In this document: positions 32,940-56,200 of the stretch, in pieces | Layout: each line of letters starts with the position of its first letter | Position numbering within the stretch: position 1 is the stretch's first letter | Origin: Oncomelania hupensis | Taxonomy: Eukaryota > Mollusca > Gastropoda > Littorinimorpha > Pomatiopsidae | DNA length: 64,000 bases | Reading direction: 5' to 3' | NCBI GenBank assembly: GCA_036898135.1 | Contig: CM072525.1 | Span: 24,770,887-24,834,886 of the forward strand | The notes under the pieces: model-generated | What the model was told of the DNA's origin: nothing | Database searches by the model: none | What the model saw: the letters and a program-made list of their open reading frames with translations, nothing else | Position numbers and translations under genes: made by a program

Positions 32940-33095
32940 TTTCCTACTCCTTCGGATGAGAGTATAAACCGAGGTCTAGTCTGTGTCGCATACATTCCAT
33001 CTTAACGGACTTTAAAGATCCTGACGCTCATGTCCTAGACGGGTGAGTGCCGGTAACAAGAACACACCCAGCATGCACCTAGGTAAAAAGTTTAA
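32940..33095 (+). repeat. SINE body fragment
   Basis: CTTCGGATGAGAGTATAAAC, CCGAGGTC, ACTTTAAAGATCCTGACGCT and TGTCCTAGACGGGTGAGTGC. The first part matches the conserved central region common in mollusc SINEs, and the last part is repeated in the copy at 38.52 kb. No tRNA-like head is seen here. Confidence 0.6.
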
Positions 33096-33106
33096 CACAT
33101 TCGCTG

Positions 33107-33170
33107 CCTTGGACCAACAATAATAATAAACAGTTATTGTTGGTCCATGTTCGCTGCTAAGGGCAAAATT
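33107..33170. repeat. Small hairpin with flanking TTCGCTGC direct repeats
   Basis: TGGACCAACAATAA and TTATTGTTGGTCCA form a perfect stem around a short AT loop. The direct repeat TTCGCTGC lies on both sides, like a target duplication of a very small palindromic insertion. Between here and 33.88 kb nothing else is recognised. Confidence 0.45.
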
Positions 33171-33884
33171 ACCCTGTGTTAAAATTTTCCAAACAAATCA
33201 CAGGCTTTGAAGTGTCTTCTTTCGTGTTTGTAAACTTGTAGGCCTCATACAAAAAAGCTTACAAAAACGAAAGAAGAGACTTCAGAGCCAGTGGGCAAAT
33301 CTAGCTTGTGATTGTAAAAACTAAAATGTCCACACAAATTCTAGCTTGAATAGTAATGAGAAATAACTAGTTAACACTTATAGTATAAATTTCTAAAAGG
33401 TAATTTAATTTTCAAAATCAATAATTATATATGGTATTTGAAAAAAGAAAATTAATATAATACTTTTTTACTTGTGTGCTTTTTATTTATTTATTTATTT
33501 ATAATGTAATAGTACAGATGACCGATAGTGGAAAAAGTGAGAGGGAGGTAATTGCACCGTCTTTGCTGTATTTTTTATGTGTCGGGGGCTACCTGCCAAT
33601 GAAAATGGATGTAATACCTAACTTATGAAATGTTAACTAATGTTCTGAGCTTTGCAACTGGTGAGTATTTGTGTTGCTGACCATTTAACTATGTTGAGAA
33701 AAAAACGTTACAATGATGATGACGAAATAACACGTCATTGAGTCTTGACATAATTATTTCATCACACTGTTTATGACAAGTCATCATAAGCAGTCAACAG
33801 GTTATTTGGTCATACAGACATAACAGAGAGATAATAATAAGTAAACCATGGACTGTAATATGAAATCTATAAAATTTTGTTTGT

Positions 33885-34560
33885 GGAGAAGTGTAAAAAA
33901 AGGCGAAATATAACCTCAAAATGGATAATAAAGACAACAAAATGTTTAAGGTGTGACGAGGACAAAGATCTAAGGATCATATTTGATTCTAACGTGTAGT
34001 TAGATTTTCATACAGAAAAGTATTAATAAACTTATAAAGCTAACAAAATGATGTAGTTGATCATGCAGAATAGTATTAATACATAATAGTATTAATAAAG
34101 CTAACAAAATTATGTAGTTGATTTGGTTACTTGGATAATAATATGCTTATTAAGTTACACAAAGCCTTTGAAAGGCCTCATGTGGAATATGGCAAAATAA
34201 CAATTATGGTCACCTTACAGTAAAAACAGTGCAGCAGTTGAAAAAGTTCAGCACAGAGCAACCAGTTGGTTGAGAGAGTGCTATAATGTGCATCACAGTG
34301 AATAGTAATTAGCAGGCTTCAAAAACCAAAGTGCCTGGGTCTGTGTCCATCAGTCCGAGATAACATGAAGACAAAAGATTATGTCATGCTATGCTATGCT
34401 AAATATATGAGCAACCAAGACTAACCATCTTCTTTAGACTTTACACAGCAATAGCTCCTTTAGAAACTAATTTGCTTAGAAAGTTAGATGTACCTTATGA
34501 AACAATGGTGGCAAGCAATGCATCATTGAATATTGTCATCTAGGATTTAACCACCTTCAT
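33885..34560 (+). pseudogene. CR1-like LINE reverse transcriptase C-terminus, heavily decayed
   Basis: Across many stops and shifts one can read DEDKDLRIIFDSNV, INKLIKLTK, FERPHVEYG, AVEKVQHRATSWL and RECYNVHH. These are in the order expected for the end of a CR1/jockey-type reverse transcriptase. It lies between the cyclin T start and the first KANSL2 coding exon. Confidence 0.6.
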
Positions 34561-34653
34561 TAGGTTTAAATGTAGTTGTTAATAGGTAAGATAGCATGGA
34601 AACGTTAAATTAAAATGGTTTTACTGATGTGTCGGGTTTGATTTCCAGACAAA

Positions 34654-47626
<12,973 letters not shown>

Positions 47627-47735
47627 CACACAATTCCAAGAGCAGCTCTTTTAGCTTGTCGTAGCACTGTAGAAGATCAATCATTTTACTTAGAATTTGG
47701 GGTAATATTTTGTCACGTATGTGCGAGTGTTAAAG

Positions 47736-47741
47736 AATAAA
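47736..47741 (+). promoter_or_regulatory. KANSL2: Polyadenylation signal of KANSL2
   Basis: AATAAA about 110 bases after the stop codon, the first canonical hexamer in the 3' UTR. Confidence 0.65.
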
Positions 47742-48199
47742 AAGTTCTGAAAGAGAGATCATCTTAGAACTGGAAGTGGAACATATTTGAAAGTATCTTT
47801 GAATCTTTATGTTTGAAAGAACTTGAAAGCTGTGGTAGGCAGTTTGGGTGGGACTGTCAATGTTTATGCGTTTCATACATGTTTATTTCTTTCATAAAGT
47901 GGACCCTGTAGGTGACGTTGCAGAATTATAATGGAGTGGTTGATCAAGCTGTGCAATCTTATCTACCGTTACTTTCAAGTTCAGTGCATACTCCAGTTCT
48001 ACCTATGTTTCAAACAAAAAAATTATAATAATGCTACTGGTGTTCCTAAAAAATCCAAGTACTTTTTGAAGCAGCATAATAGGTAACCTTCGTCTGAATA
48101 AATATTTTGTGAAGAAAAACAAACAGAAAAACTGAAAGGGAGTAAGGAGGAATGCAACACTTCTAATTAGTGCTGATACTCCATGTCATCTGAGGATGC

Positions 48200-48560
48200 T
48201 CAGTTCCTGTAGAGAAACAAAATAATAAAGACCGCAAAATATGTGTTCCCCATAAAAGAGAGGTTCGAAGTAGGAGAAGAAGAAGAATGTGCCAAGTACA
48301 ATCTTGACACAAACACAGGCACCGTCCAACAGATAATGTCCGAAATTTATTGGAATATCGGGACAGCAGTTACAAAATCTGTGTTTTACAAAAATACATA
48401 CAATATTCAAATCTCATGCATGATGAACATTATCACCTTTTAAAACATGTTTTTATGATACAACGTACCAACAGCATTTATGACAATAGACATTGCCAAC
48501 TGGCTGTCATATTTTTTCACATTTCATACAATGTCATCATTTACTACATGCATTAGCCAT
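48200..48560. repeat. Dispersed repeat, copy 2 (partner of 3260-3790)
   Basis: It shares TTTATTGGAATATCGGGACA-GCAGTTACAAAA, AGCATTTATGACA and TTTTTTCACATTTCATACAA with the earlier copy, in the same order. No function is recognised. Confidence 0.6.
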
Positions 48561-48708
48561 ACTTGAACACAATATTTGAAGAAGAAATTGTGAATAAACC
48601 TTGTTAGGGTGTCTGCACACTTGAGTCACTGCATAAAGATGAACTTTGCACGAAATGAGTTTACTTATTTATCTCGACCTTACAGTCGATTTCAGAAGTG
48701 TACATTTT

Positions 48709-49551
48709 CAGAGTTGCCAACCCCCAAAAAAGTTTTCAGTAGTAAAAATTCTGAATTTCAGTAGTTTTATGACATTTTCAGTAGCCATACGTCCTCGCTT
48801 TTTTTTTTTTTTTTTTAACGAAGACATGCATACACACAGTCTGCAACGAAGGTCGTGAAGAGTGTTTCCGCACGAATTATTGAGAGATCCATATCGGGCT
48901 TGAAGAAGGTGGCTACCGACTGAACAGGGACTAACTTTTCTGGATCAGGGCAACGACTTTTGTGACGGTTGCCATTCACGTGTCGCGTCACATCGTGGAA
49001 GCCGCCATGTTGACTGCTAAAATCTGCCAAGCACGCTGTACAATTAATACATGCTGTGTTTTGATCTCGATGACGCAGTGATGCACGGAAATTTTTCAGA
49101 ATACTCTTTCCTGTACTCTTGATTTGCTGTCCTCTTCTTTTTTTTCTGGGCTTTCATCGCTAGTTTTCTTTCTTTTTGGCATCATGGATTCAAAATACGC
49201 CACACACAAACTTTTCTTCTCGCGCTGTAGAACGTGACCCGGAAACGAAAGTGTCACAGAAAGGTCGAGATTTTGTTCACACATTGGCCGTTTGCAAAAC
49301 CACTTCACGGTGATTGGTCAAATTTCCTAACATGCACTGGCAGCGTGATCTATTACACCGTGCACGTAAACCGAATGACCGTGACCTTGAGGTGCTACGG
49401 AAGGCACAGGCGCTCAATAAAACTCGTTAAAACTGTAATACTATCGTCGAAAAGTGACTTTCCGTAGTAAATTTTCGATTTGCGTAGCTCCGTAGCCGCG
49501 TATTCATTTCCGGAGTAAACTACGGAAATTCCGTAGTGGTTGGCAACCCTG
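48709..49551 (-). mobile_element. hAT-like non-autonomous element D, exact 6-bp TSD CATTTT
   Basis: Termini CAGAGTTGCCAACC and GGTTGGCAACCCTG (13 of 14) flanked by CATTTT at 48703-48708 and 49552-49557. On the minus strand a decayed transposase N-terminus reads MPKRKKTSDESPEKKEED, then after frameshifts YSEKFPCI, then INCTACLADFSSQHGGFHDV, TRHVNGNRHK and MDLSIIRAETLFTTF. The CxxC...H...H pattern is a BED-like zinc finger. The catalytic core is absent. It lies between KANSL2 and HAT1. Confidence 0.82.
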
Positions 49552-50289
49552 CATTTTTGCCGTCAGAAGTCACAAGGGTTAAGGCCAGTCTTTATTAAAA
49601 AGTTTGTGGTTCCTGGAACCTAGGTTTTTGTTGTTGTTGTTGTTGTTGTTTTTTTGGGTCCAAAAGGTTCAGGATCTAAGAACTTTGAAAAAAAGGCTGA
49701 TGAACCTCCACAATTAAGACAGGCCATTAGAGTGTGGTTTCACAATCGAAAGACATGCTTAGGTGTAAGCTTAATCTTAGCAAGCACCGAGTCTTTGGAG
49801 GAAAAAAAACTTGCAATCGAACATCCTGCTATTTTGTGAATATTTATAGTTTGAAATATTTTCATGGGTTTCTTTAGTTTATTCAGGTTTATTTCTTTCG
49901 CTTACTACTATTACCACAGCCAGACTATACTTTTTTCTGCTACTACTTTCAGTTTCACTATATTTTGTCTTTCATCTTAGTTTTTTAGTGTATGCATGTA
50001 TGTGAAGAGACTTGGAAATAAACTACTGAGAAAAAATATTAAAATATTGTTATTTAGTGGGTAAAACACTATGATGAACATGATACATTCAGAAGAACAG
50101 AACATTCAGTTTTATTTATTTGTGGTTTTATTTATTTAGAATTGTTACATTAAAAGGAAAAAATGGGTTGGCGGTGGTGAGACGCAGCAGTTTTAGTAGT
50201 TGTGGTTGTGTGTGTGCGACGAAGAGAGGTTGATAACACGCTAACTGCAACTCCGACAATAGGCTCTTCATATACAACAAATAAAATTT

Positions 50290-50575
50290 TTTTTAAATAA
50301 CTAGAAGGGACAGCCATATGATACATACTCCTTGTGGAACTCGCCATATTTAAAATGAAAATTAGTGCCACTTCCATCCCCCCAAAAAAACTGGCATTAA
50401 ACTGCAAAGTAATAGACTTTAATCTTTCTATGCTCTTGACCTTGAAATGACTTTCGGCTCCAAATACACTCATGTACTATCAAATAAATTACAGCAAAAG
50501 TTGTTTTATGCCAAAAATATGGTGACCTTTGGATGACTTGACCTTCAGTGACATTGCTATACATGCGAGTCAAAA
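50290..50575. repeat. Dispersed repeat with TGACCTTGA-type motifs, copy 1
   Basis: Collinear with 53.40-53.66 kb: ATGAAAATTAGTG, GGCATTAAA-TGCAAAGTAATA, CTCTTGACCTTGA, CTCCAAATACACT-ATGTAC, GTGACCTT-GGATGAC. The stretch between 49.56 and 50.29 kb contains only AT-rich unassigned sequence. Confidence 0.7.
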
Positions 50576-50589
50576 AATGGATTGTTCTT

Positions 50590-50760
50590 ACATAGTGCGC
50601 TTATAAGTTCAGAGAACTTCTCAAGGCGCTGGCCATTAATATCCAGCATGCACATAATAGTTTGATGAAGATAGTATTCAAACCCACGTCGCCCAAGACG
50701 CCTGCACAGTTGGCTTGCGTCCTGAGCCACTGTGCTATCCCTGCCTCCAAAATAACAAGA
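50590..50760 (-). repeat. tRNA-headed SINE fragment, antisense
   Basis: On the minus strand: GGGATAGCACAGTGGCTCAG (box A-like) and GACGTGGGTTTGAATACT (box B-like). The other end (GCGCTTATAAGTTCAGAGAA) resembles the segments near 6.36 and 7.58 kb. Confidence 0.55.
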
Positions 50761-50769
50761 CATTTACCA

Positions 50770-52430
50770 ATGAACAGCACATTACTTGCTTGTCAAAATG
50801 GTATTTTGTATAACATTATGAGTGAATATGACACTATGCACAATGACAACAAGACTCAACGTATGCAGGCCAATGGTTTAGCTTGAAGCCCAAGCGGACA
50901 CCAAGGGAAGTAATCTAGCTGCAAAAGGTCTTTCGGGTAATAAAATGACAAATTATTTAACATGAAAGAGTTGCGTTTTAAACATCACACAGACACTGAA
51001 GGGCCTGTATGTGAATTAATTCTACATGGTGAGTACACGATTTGCATTTCACAGAAGTAAACACAAGACACTTGTTTTTTTTTTGGAACTATCATTTATT
51101 CAAACATACACATTTACAGCTTGCTTTTCAACCCAAATACATTTTCAAAAGCACTTACCCACAATGCATGCACAAAATGTGTGTCCATCCTGTCACCACC
51201 ATCTATACAATTTTAAGAAAAAAATCCATTTTCATTCTTAGGCACACACATACAAACAAATAGCAAATAACATTTGTCTTGGATTCCATTGTGAAACCCT
51301 TTATTGGTTCAATTCTAACTGAAAACGTTTATTTGTGCAATTCTAATGCTTAAATTAAAGGAGATAAAACCTGTTTAAGTATTACTTAGTTTAGATCAAA
51401 CCATGTACGTTCATAACCACCAACTGATGAAGAATGACGGTGGCACAGAGCAAAAGATTAAATTTAGAGTCTATTTAATGCAGAGCCATTTCTCTCCACT
51501 GAACATTAAAGCTCGAATGAAAAGTTTAAAGAATAAAAACATTAAAAGACAAAGACTTGCAATGTTAAAAATAGTTTAAGGAAATAAAAAGAAATGCCTA
51601 AAATAATCATGGACAGCATAACACATTTCTCACACTGTTAACATAGTGACCATGGACAGATTTTAACATAGCGATTCCTGACAGGTAAAATAATAACAAT
51701 CCTCACAAAGCTAATCTGCTAAATATGGATAGTTCGAACAAAGTGAGAGCCATTCTTGCGCCTGAAAGTATTGCTGATCATCTTTCAAACTCCATTTCAC
51801 GTTTTCGCTTTTCACTGCAACATTCCAAATTTCACACTAAATAATTCCATATCTGCGAAAGATTGCATTATCACCACCCTCACCCCTACCCCCCTCAACC
51901 AAAAAAAACACCAAAACAACAAAACAACTTTATCGAACTATTACATAGTTATGGCATTTTTATTTCTGGGCTGTAACATGTGGTTCCACATTCGCCAACT
52001 TTAACTTTGTGATCACCATTTTCCATTTGCCAAACATTTATATGTACTTCCACAATACTGACAAATTCTGAATCTGACAGTTCCATAACTGCAAAACAAC
52101 ACAAAATGATATAGTTCCACTTGCCCAAATACAATGTTCATGATCACCGACCACATTTGTTAGAAAACAGTTCTGGAACACAGTCTCAAATGCAGTACAT
52201 ATTTCCGCACACAAAATGTTGAATAAATAATAATAACAATACATAATAAATCACATAGCACTTTAATGAAACCACTAAATACTGCCCACAGGGAAAAAAT
52301 GCTGTCAAATTATTAACCGAAATTGGCATTAATTAAAATGCTGAAAAAAAGGAACCATAACAATGAAAAGAATACAGTCGAATCCACTGTGCAGAAACCT
52401 TGTTAACCCTTGACCAAACATGAACCACTA
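50770..52430. other. Intergenic stretch without recognisable gene
   Basis: Low-GC sequence with only short unconvincing frames. It may include the far 3' UTR of HAT1, whose poly-A signal was not located with confidence. Confidence 0.4.
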
Positions 52431-52439
52431 AAACCATTT

Positions 52440-52710
52440 TTTGATCAGTGTCAAAACATACAAGCACGTTCGAGTGTTGTAACCACGTGATCTAAGGCGG
52501 GCTAGCTTGCCTTGTCCACAGGCTAGAAACCCATGGCACCTGACAGGTGTGGGATCGAAGCTGCCTCTGGGCGTTATATTTCTCCGAATATTAGTTACTT
52601 TCGACTTGGGCAACGTCTCGGGAGTTTTCTCCGGGTACTCCGGTTTGCTCCCTAAGCAAAATTTCAAAACCACAACTAATATTAGGTAGGTTGGGTTTAG
52701 GCGCGCCACA
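52440..52710 (+). repeat. SINE fragment with GGGTACTCCGGTTT tail motif
   Basis: GTGTGGGATCGAAGCTGCC (box B-like) is followed by TTTTCTCCGGGTACTCCGGT-TTGCTCCCT, the tail motif shared with 40.06 and 16.7 kb. It lies just downstream of the HAT1 stop on the opposite strand. Confidence 0.55.
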
Positions 52711-53091
52711 GGCTGTGACTACGCCATGGGAGCTGGCCCAGAATTTACCGATAAAAATGGACAATAAATTGTCACTAAAAAAAAAAGACAGAAAATTCAA
52801 AATCAAACTCTGGAACTACCAAGTTAAGTACTACCACACTGCCATTTCCCACCTTTCTCCTCTCCCCTATGCAACTTTACTAATCCTCCAGTACAAAATA
52901 CTAATCTCCTCTTTGTTTATCCACCCTGAAATACTACCCACACCCCTCTTTACATAACATTTCCTCCCATTCCAATACAACGCAAAGTACGAAGTACCCC
53001 TCCCCACCACCTGTAACTCCCTCCAGCCCTACCGTACTCCCCTTGCCACCCCCCTCCCCTCCTTCCCTGCAACAGAACGGTGTAAAGTAAT

Positions 53092-53265
53092 TCACACAGA
53101 CATGGCAGCCAGGCGTTCCAAAATGTGTCTGTATTCCGTCACATGCTCCTGGAACTGCTTCTCTAGCTGGGCATGGCGCTGCTCAGGTGTGATGCAGCTG
53201 AGTGTCTGGGCCAACTCGTCAGGCTTCAGGGCCTTCTCCAACTTGCTGAAGTCACGCTTGCTTTT
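53092..53265 (-). CDS. HAT1: HAT1 last exon (stop codon)
   Basis: KSKRDFSKLEKALKPDELAQ, then LEKQFQEHVTEYRHILERLA and AMSV. The acceptor ATCCAG|AAAAG gives an ungapped match to human RLISPYKKKQRDLAKM. An alternative acceptor CCCTAG at 53284 would add six residues and fits less well. Stop TGA. Confidence 0.88.
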   Translation of the reverse strand, partial: KSKRDFSKLEKALKPDELAQTLSCITPEQRHAQLEKQFQEHVTEYRHILERLAAMSV

Positions 53266-56200
53266 CTGGATAGACAGAGCAGCCTAGGGCCATCAGCACT
53301 GTTAGTAGCAATATAAACAAATGTGCCTTAAAAAAAAAAAAAGAAATCAATAGAACTTAAAATTGTATATGGGTGAGAACAAAAAAAAATAGAAGGGCAA
53401 AGCCCATATCACACACGTGCTCCTTATGGAAAGCGCAATATTTAACATGAAAATTAGTGTCCAGAAAAAACATAAAAAAACGGTGGCATTAAAAATGCAA
53501 AGTAATACCGACTTTGATCTTAATGTACTCTTGACCTTGAGATGACCTTGACATCTGGCTCCAAATACACTTATGTACTATCAAATAAAGTACAGTAAAA
53601 GTTGTATTGTGCCAAAAAATGGTGACCTTGGGATGACCTCGACCTTCAGCGATCTTGACCTTGAGAGGACCATGACCTTCCTGTGACCTCTCATGCATGT
53701 CTGATCAAATAACCCAATGTAGTTGCATACTATGGGTTAAATAAAACAGCCATTCCACTGTGCAAAGACCTATTTTTTAAATGTTTTTGCAAGGCCTAAA
53801 ATGACATTGACCTTCAAGATCAACGCAAAAAATGGAACACATATGAAAGATCAACTTATCATCTCTAAATACAAAAGGTTTGGACTATATCTATCATAGT
53901 TTAGGGTCAAGGTCACTTCAAAGTACCTATATTAACTCTTTCCCTGCCAATCGACGATATACAGGCATGGGAATTAATTTGAATGAAAAAAGAGGAAATT
54001 TGGCGAGGCCCGAAGGGCCGAAGCGTCTGTGGTCTAGGGGGTCTGGGGGAGCGCCATAAGCTCACCCAGCGGGGTCCGGGGCGGAGCCCGGGCCGCCAAC
54101 GCATTTCGTGCATTTGAAATGCGTTTTCCTGCACTCTCAGAGTGCCTTCAAGAAGGAAATGATTTTGTTTTGCAAACAAAATACATTCATGAAATGTAAG
54201 AAATTTAGAAAATGTGAGAACAGTAACACTGTAAAATGCTCTGTTTAGCTTAATTCTACAAAAGATAAGGTCCATACAATCAGCAATGTCCAAGACACTT
54301 TTCATACCTTTAGCAGAGCAGTTCAGCCACTTACTATCAGCCATAGAATCAGTTTGTGCGTTATCACCCCAAAAATTGTATAAAGGTAAACAATTAAGTT
54401 GAAAAATGTTTATTGTACAGCAAGTCCAACTTCAAAGTACCGAGAGCTTACTTTTTAATGTTTGAATTGTGCGCTTTATAAAATAAAATATTATTATTAT
54501 TATTATTAGTAGTAGTAGTAGTAGTAGTAATCCAAAATGTCATGTTCACAGTCCAGGACACATATTTAATATTAATGGCAGCCAGCCAAGGCAAAGATTA
54601 TTTCACACTTTGTACGATTTGACAGCTAACTGCTTTTGTTGCTGCAAGGTGTTTAGCACTGCCCATGTGCTCCACGAGCGCCGTCAGTCCACGATGTGAG
54701 TAGTCTACATCCTTCGGACACATTATGCACCTCGCCATTCCTTCAGCTTGAAGTTTTCTGAAGCACACTGACACGCGCTGTTCGCCATCTCCAACTTTCG
54801 CATTTTTCTCCGTCCATTCCCACCTCCACTTATTCTTGACGTTGCCTTCTGAATACTGCTCACCCCTCTTTACAATGTGCGACATCTCGAAACGATTTTC
54901 TTTTAAATTTCACAATTAATAGCTACAAATCACAAAAGGAATCTTCGCAGCGTACGTAGTTTGAAAAACAATGGCCGCCCACAGTCCATTCAAAATTGTA
55001 GTCGCCCGCTGTGCGCCCGCTATTGTTCACGTCAGTACCGGCTGCGGGCGCACATATGCGCAAAGCGGGATTGGCTGGGAAGGGTGTAAGAAAGACAACT
55101 CTGCGAAGAGGCGAGCAGACGACGCATTCGCTCTCCCAGGGTACGGACTCGACTTTGGTTTTTGCAAAATTTTAAAAATCGAAAAAAAAAATCTCGGAAA
55201 CGATTTCTTTTTCTCGGAAAAAGCGATCGCTTGCCGATGAAATCCTCGGATCCGAGGAAAATTCCCATGCCTGGATATATCATCGATCTGAGCTGCCATG
55301 TTTGTGCCAATCGACGATATATCGTCAATTTCAGTATTCCGTTTCGTTCCGGTTTTTTGCGCAGTCTAATCCAAGTTTTATTTTAACCAAAGAGAGATAA
55401 CTCTTTCTACTTTCGTTCTCGATCGACACACGCGTGGTTTCTTCAAATTGATTCGTTTTTAGAGTGTTTTTTGTGCATTTTACTAAGCATTGTGATGGGC
55501 ACAATCGACAGTGTGTCAAACTCTGCTAATAATCAATATAATTTCAAACTGTAAAGTGTATTTTGATCCTAAATAAATTTTCTTTCTGGTGTGTGAAGCT
55601 GATTCAGTGATTGGAATTATTCCTCCAGATTTTTTTTATCACTGTGGTATGTAGAAATATTTTTATTTTATTTTATCATTTCAAAAAGATCAACATGCTT
55701 TCAAAACACATATTTCAATAACATAATCAAATTAACATTTTTGTGGTTTTTTTTTCTTATTCTTCACTCTTTTACCTTTAATTCAGGCCTGCCTACCCAA
55801 GATTTGAAACTTCAGGGACATTTTGCACGGCCGACAAGCAAGGGCGACCAATACGCGCCCAAGTAAATAGTGGGGTCCAAAGGACCCAAAATCATGCAAT
55901 CTGAGCAAGAATTTGAATTAAACAAATTTGATATAACAAGAAACTCTGTTAACAAATTATTTATTAAGCATAGCCGTACTAATTTTAGAAAACATACTTT
56001 TAGTAATAGAGTTGCACCTCTATGGAACAAACTTCCACAAAATATTAAACAGGCAAAAACTTTAAACAGTTTCAAAAATCTTATTGATGAACAAGAATTT
56101 TAAAATCTATAAAATACGATTTTGATAGTTGAGCGTCTTGAGCCGGCTTAAATCAGACCTGAAATATATGTGCTAAAGATGGGACATTAAATAATAAATA

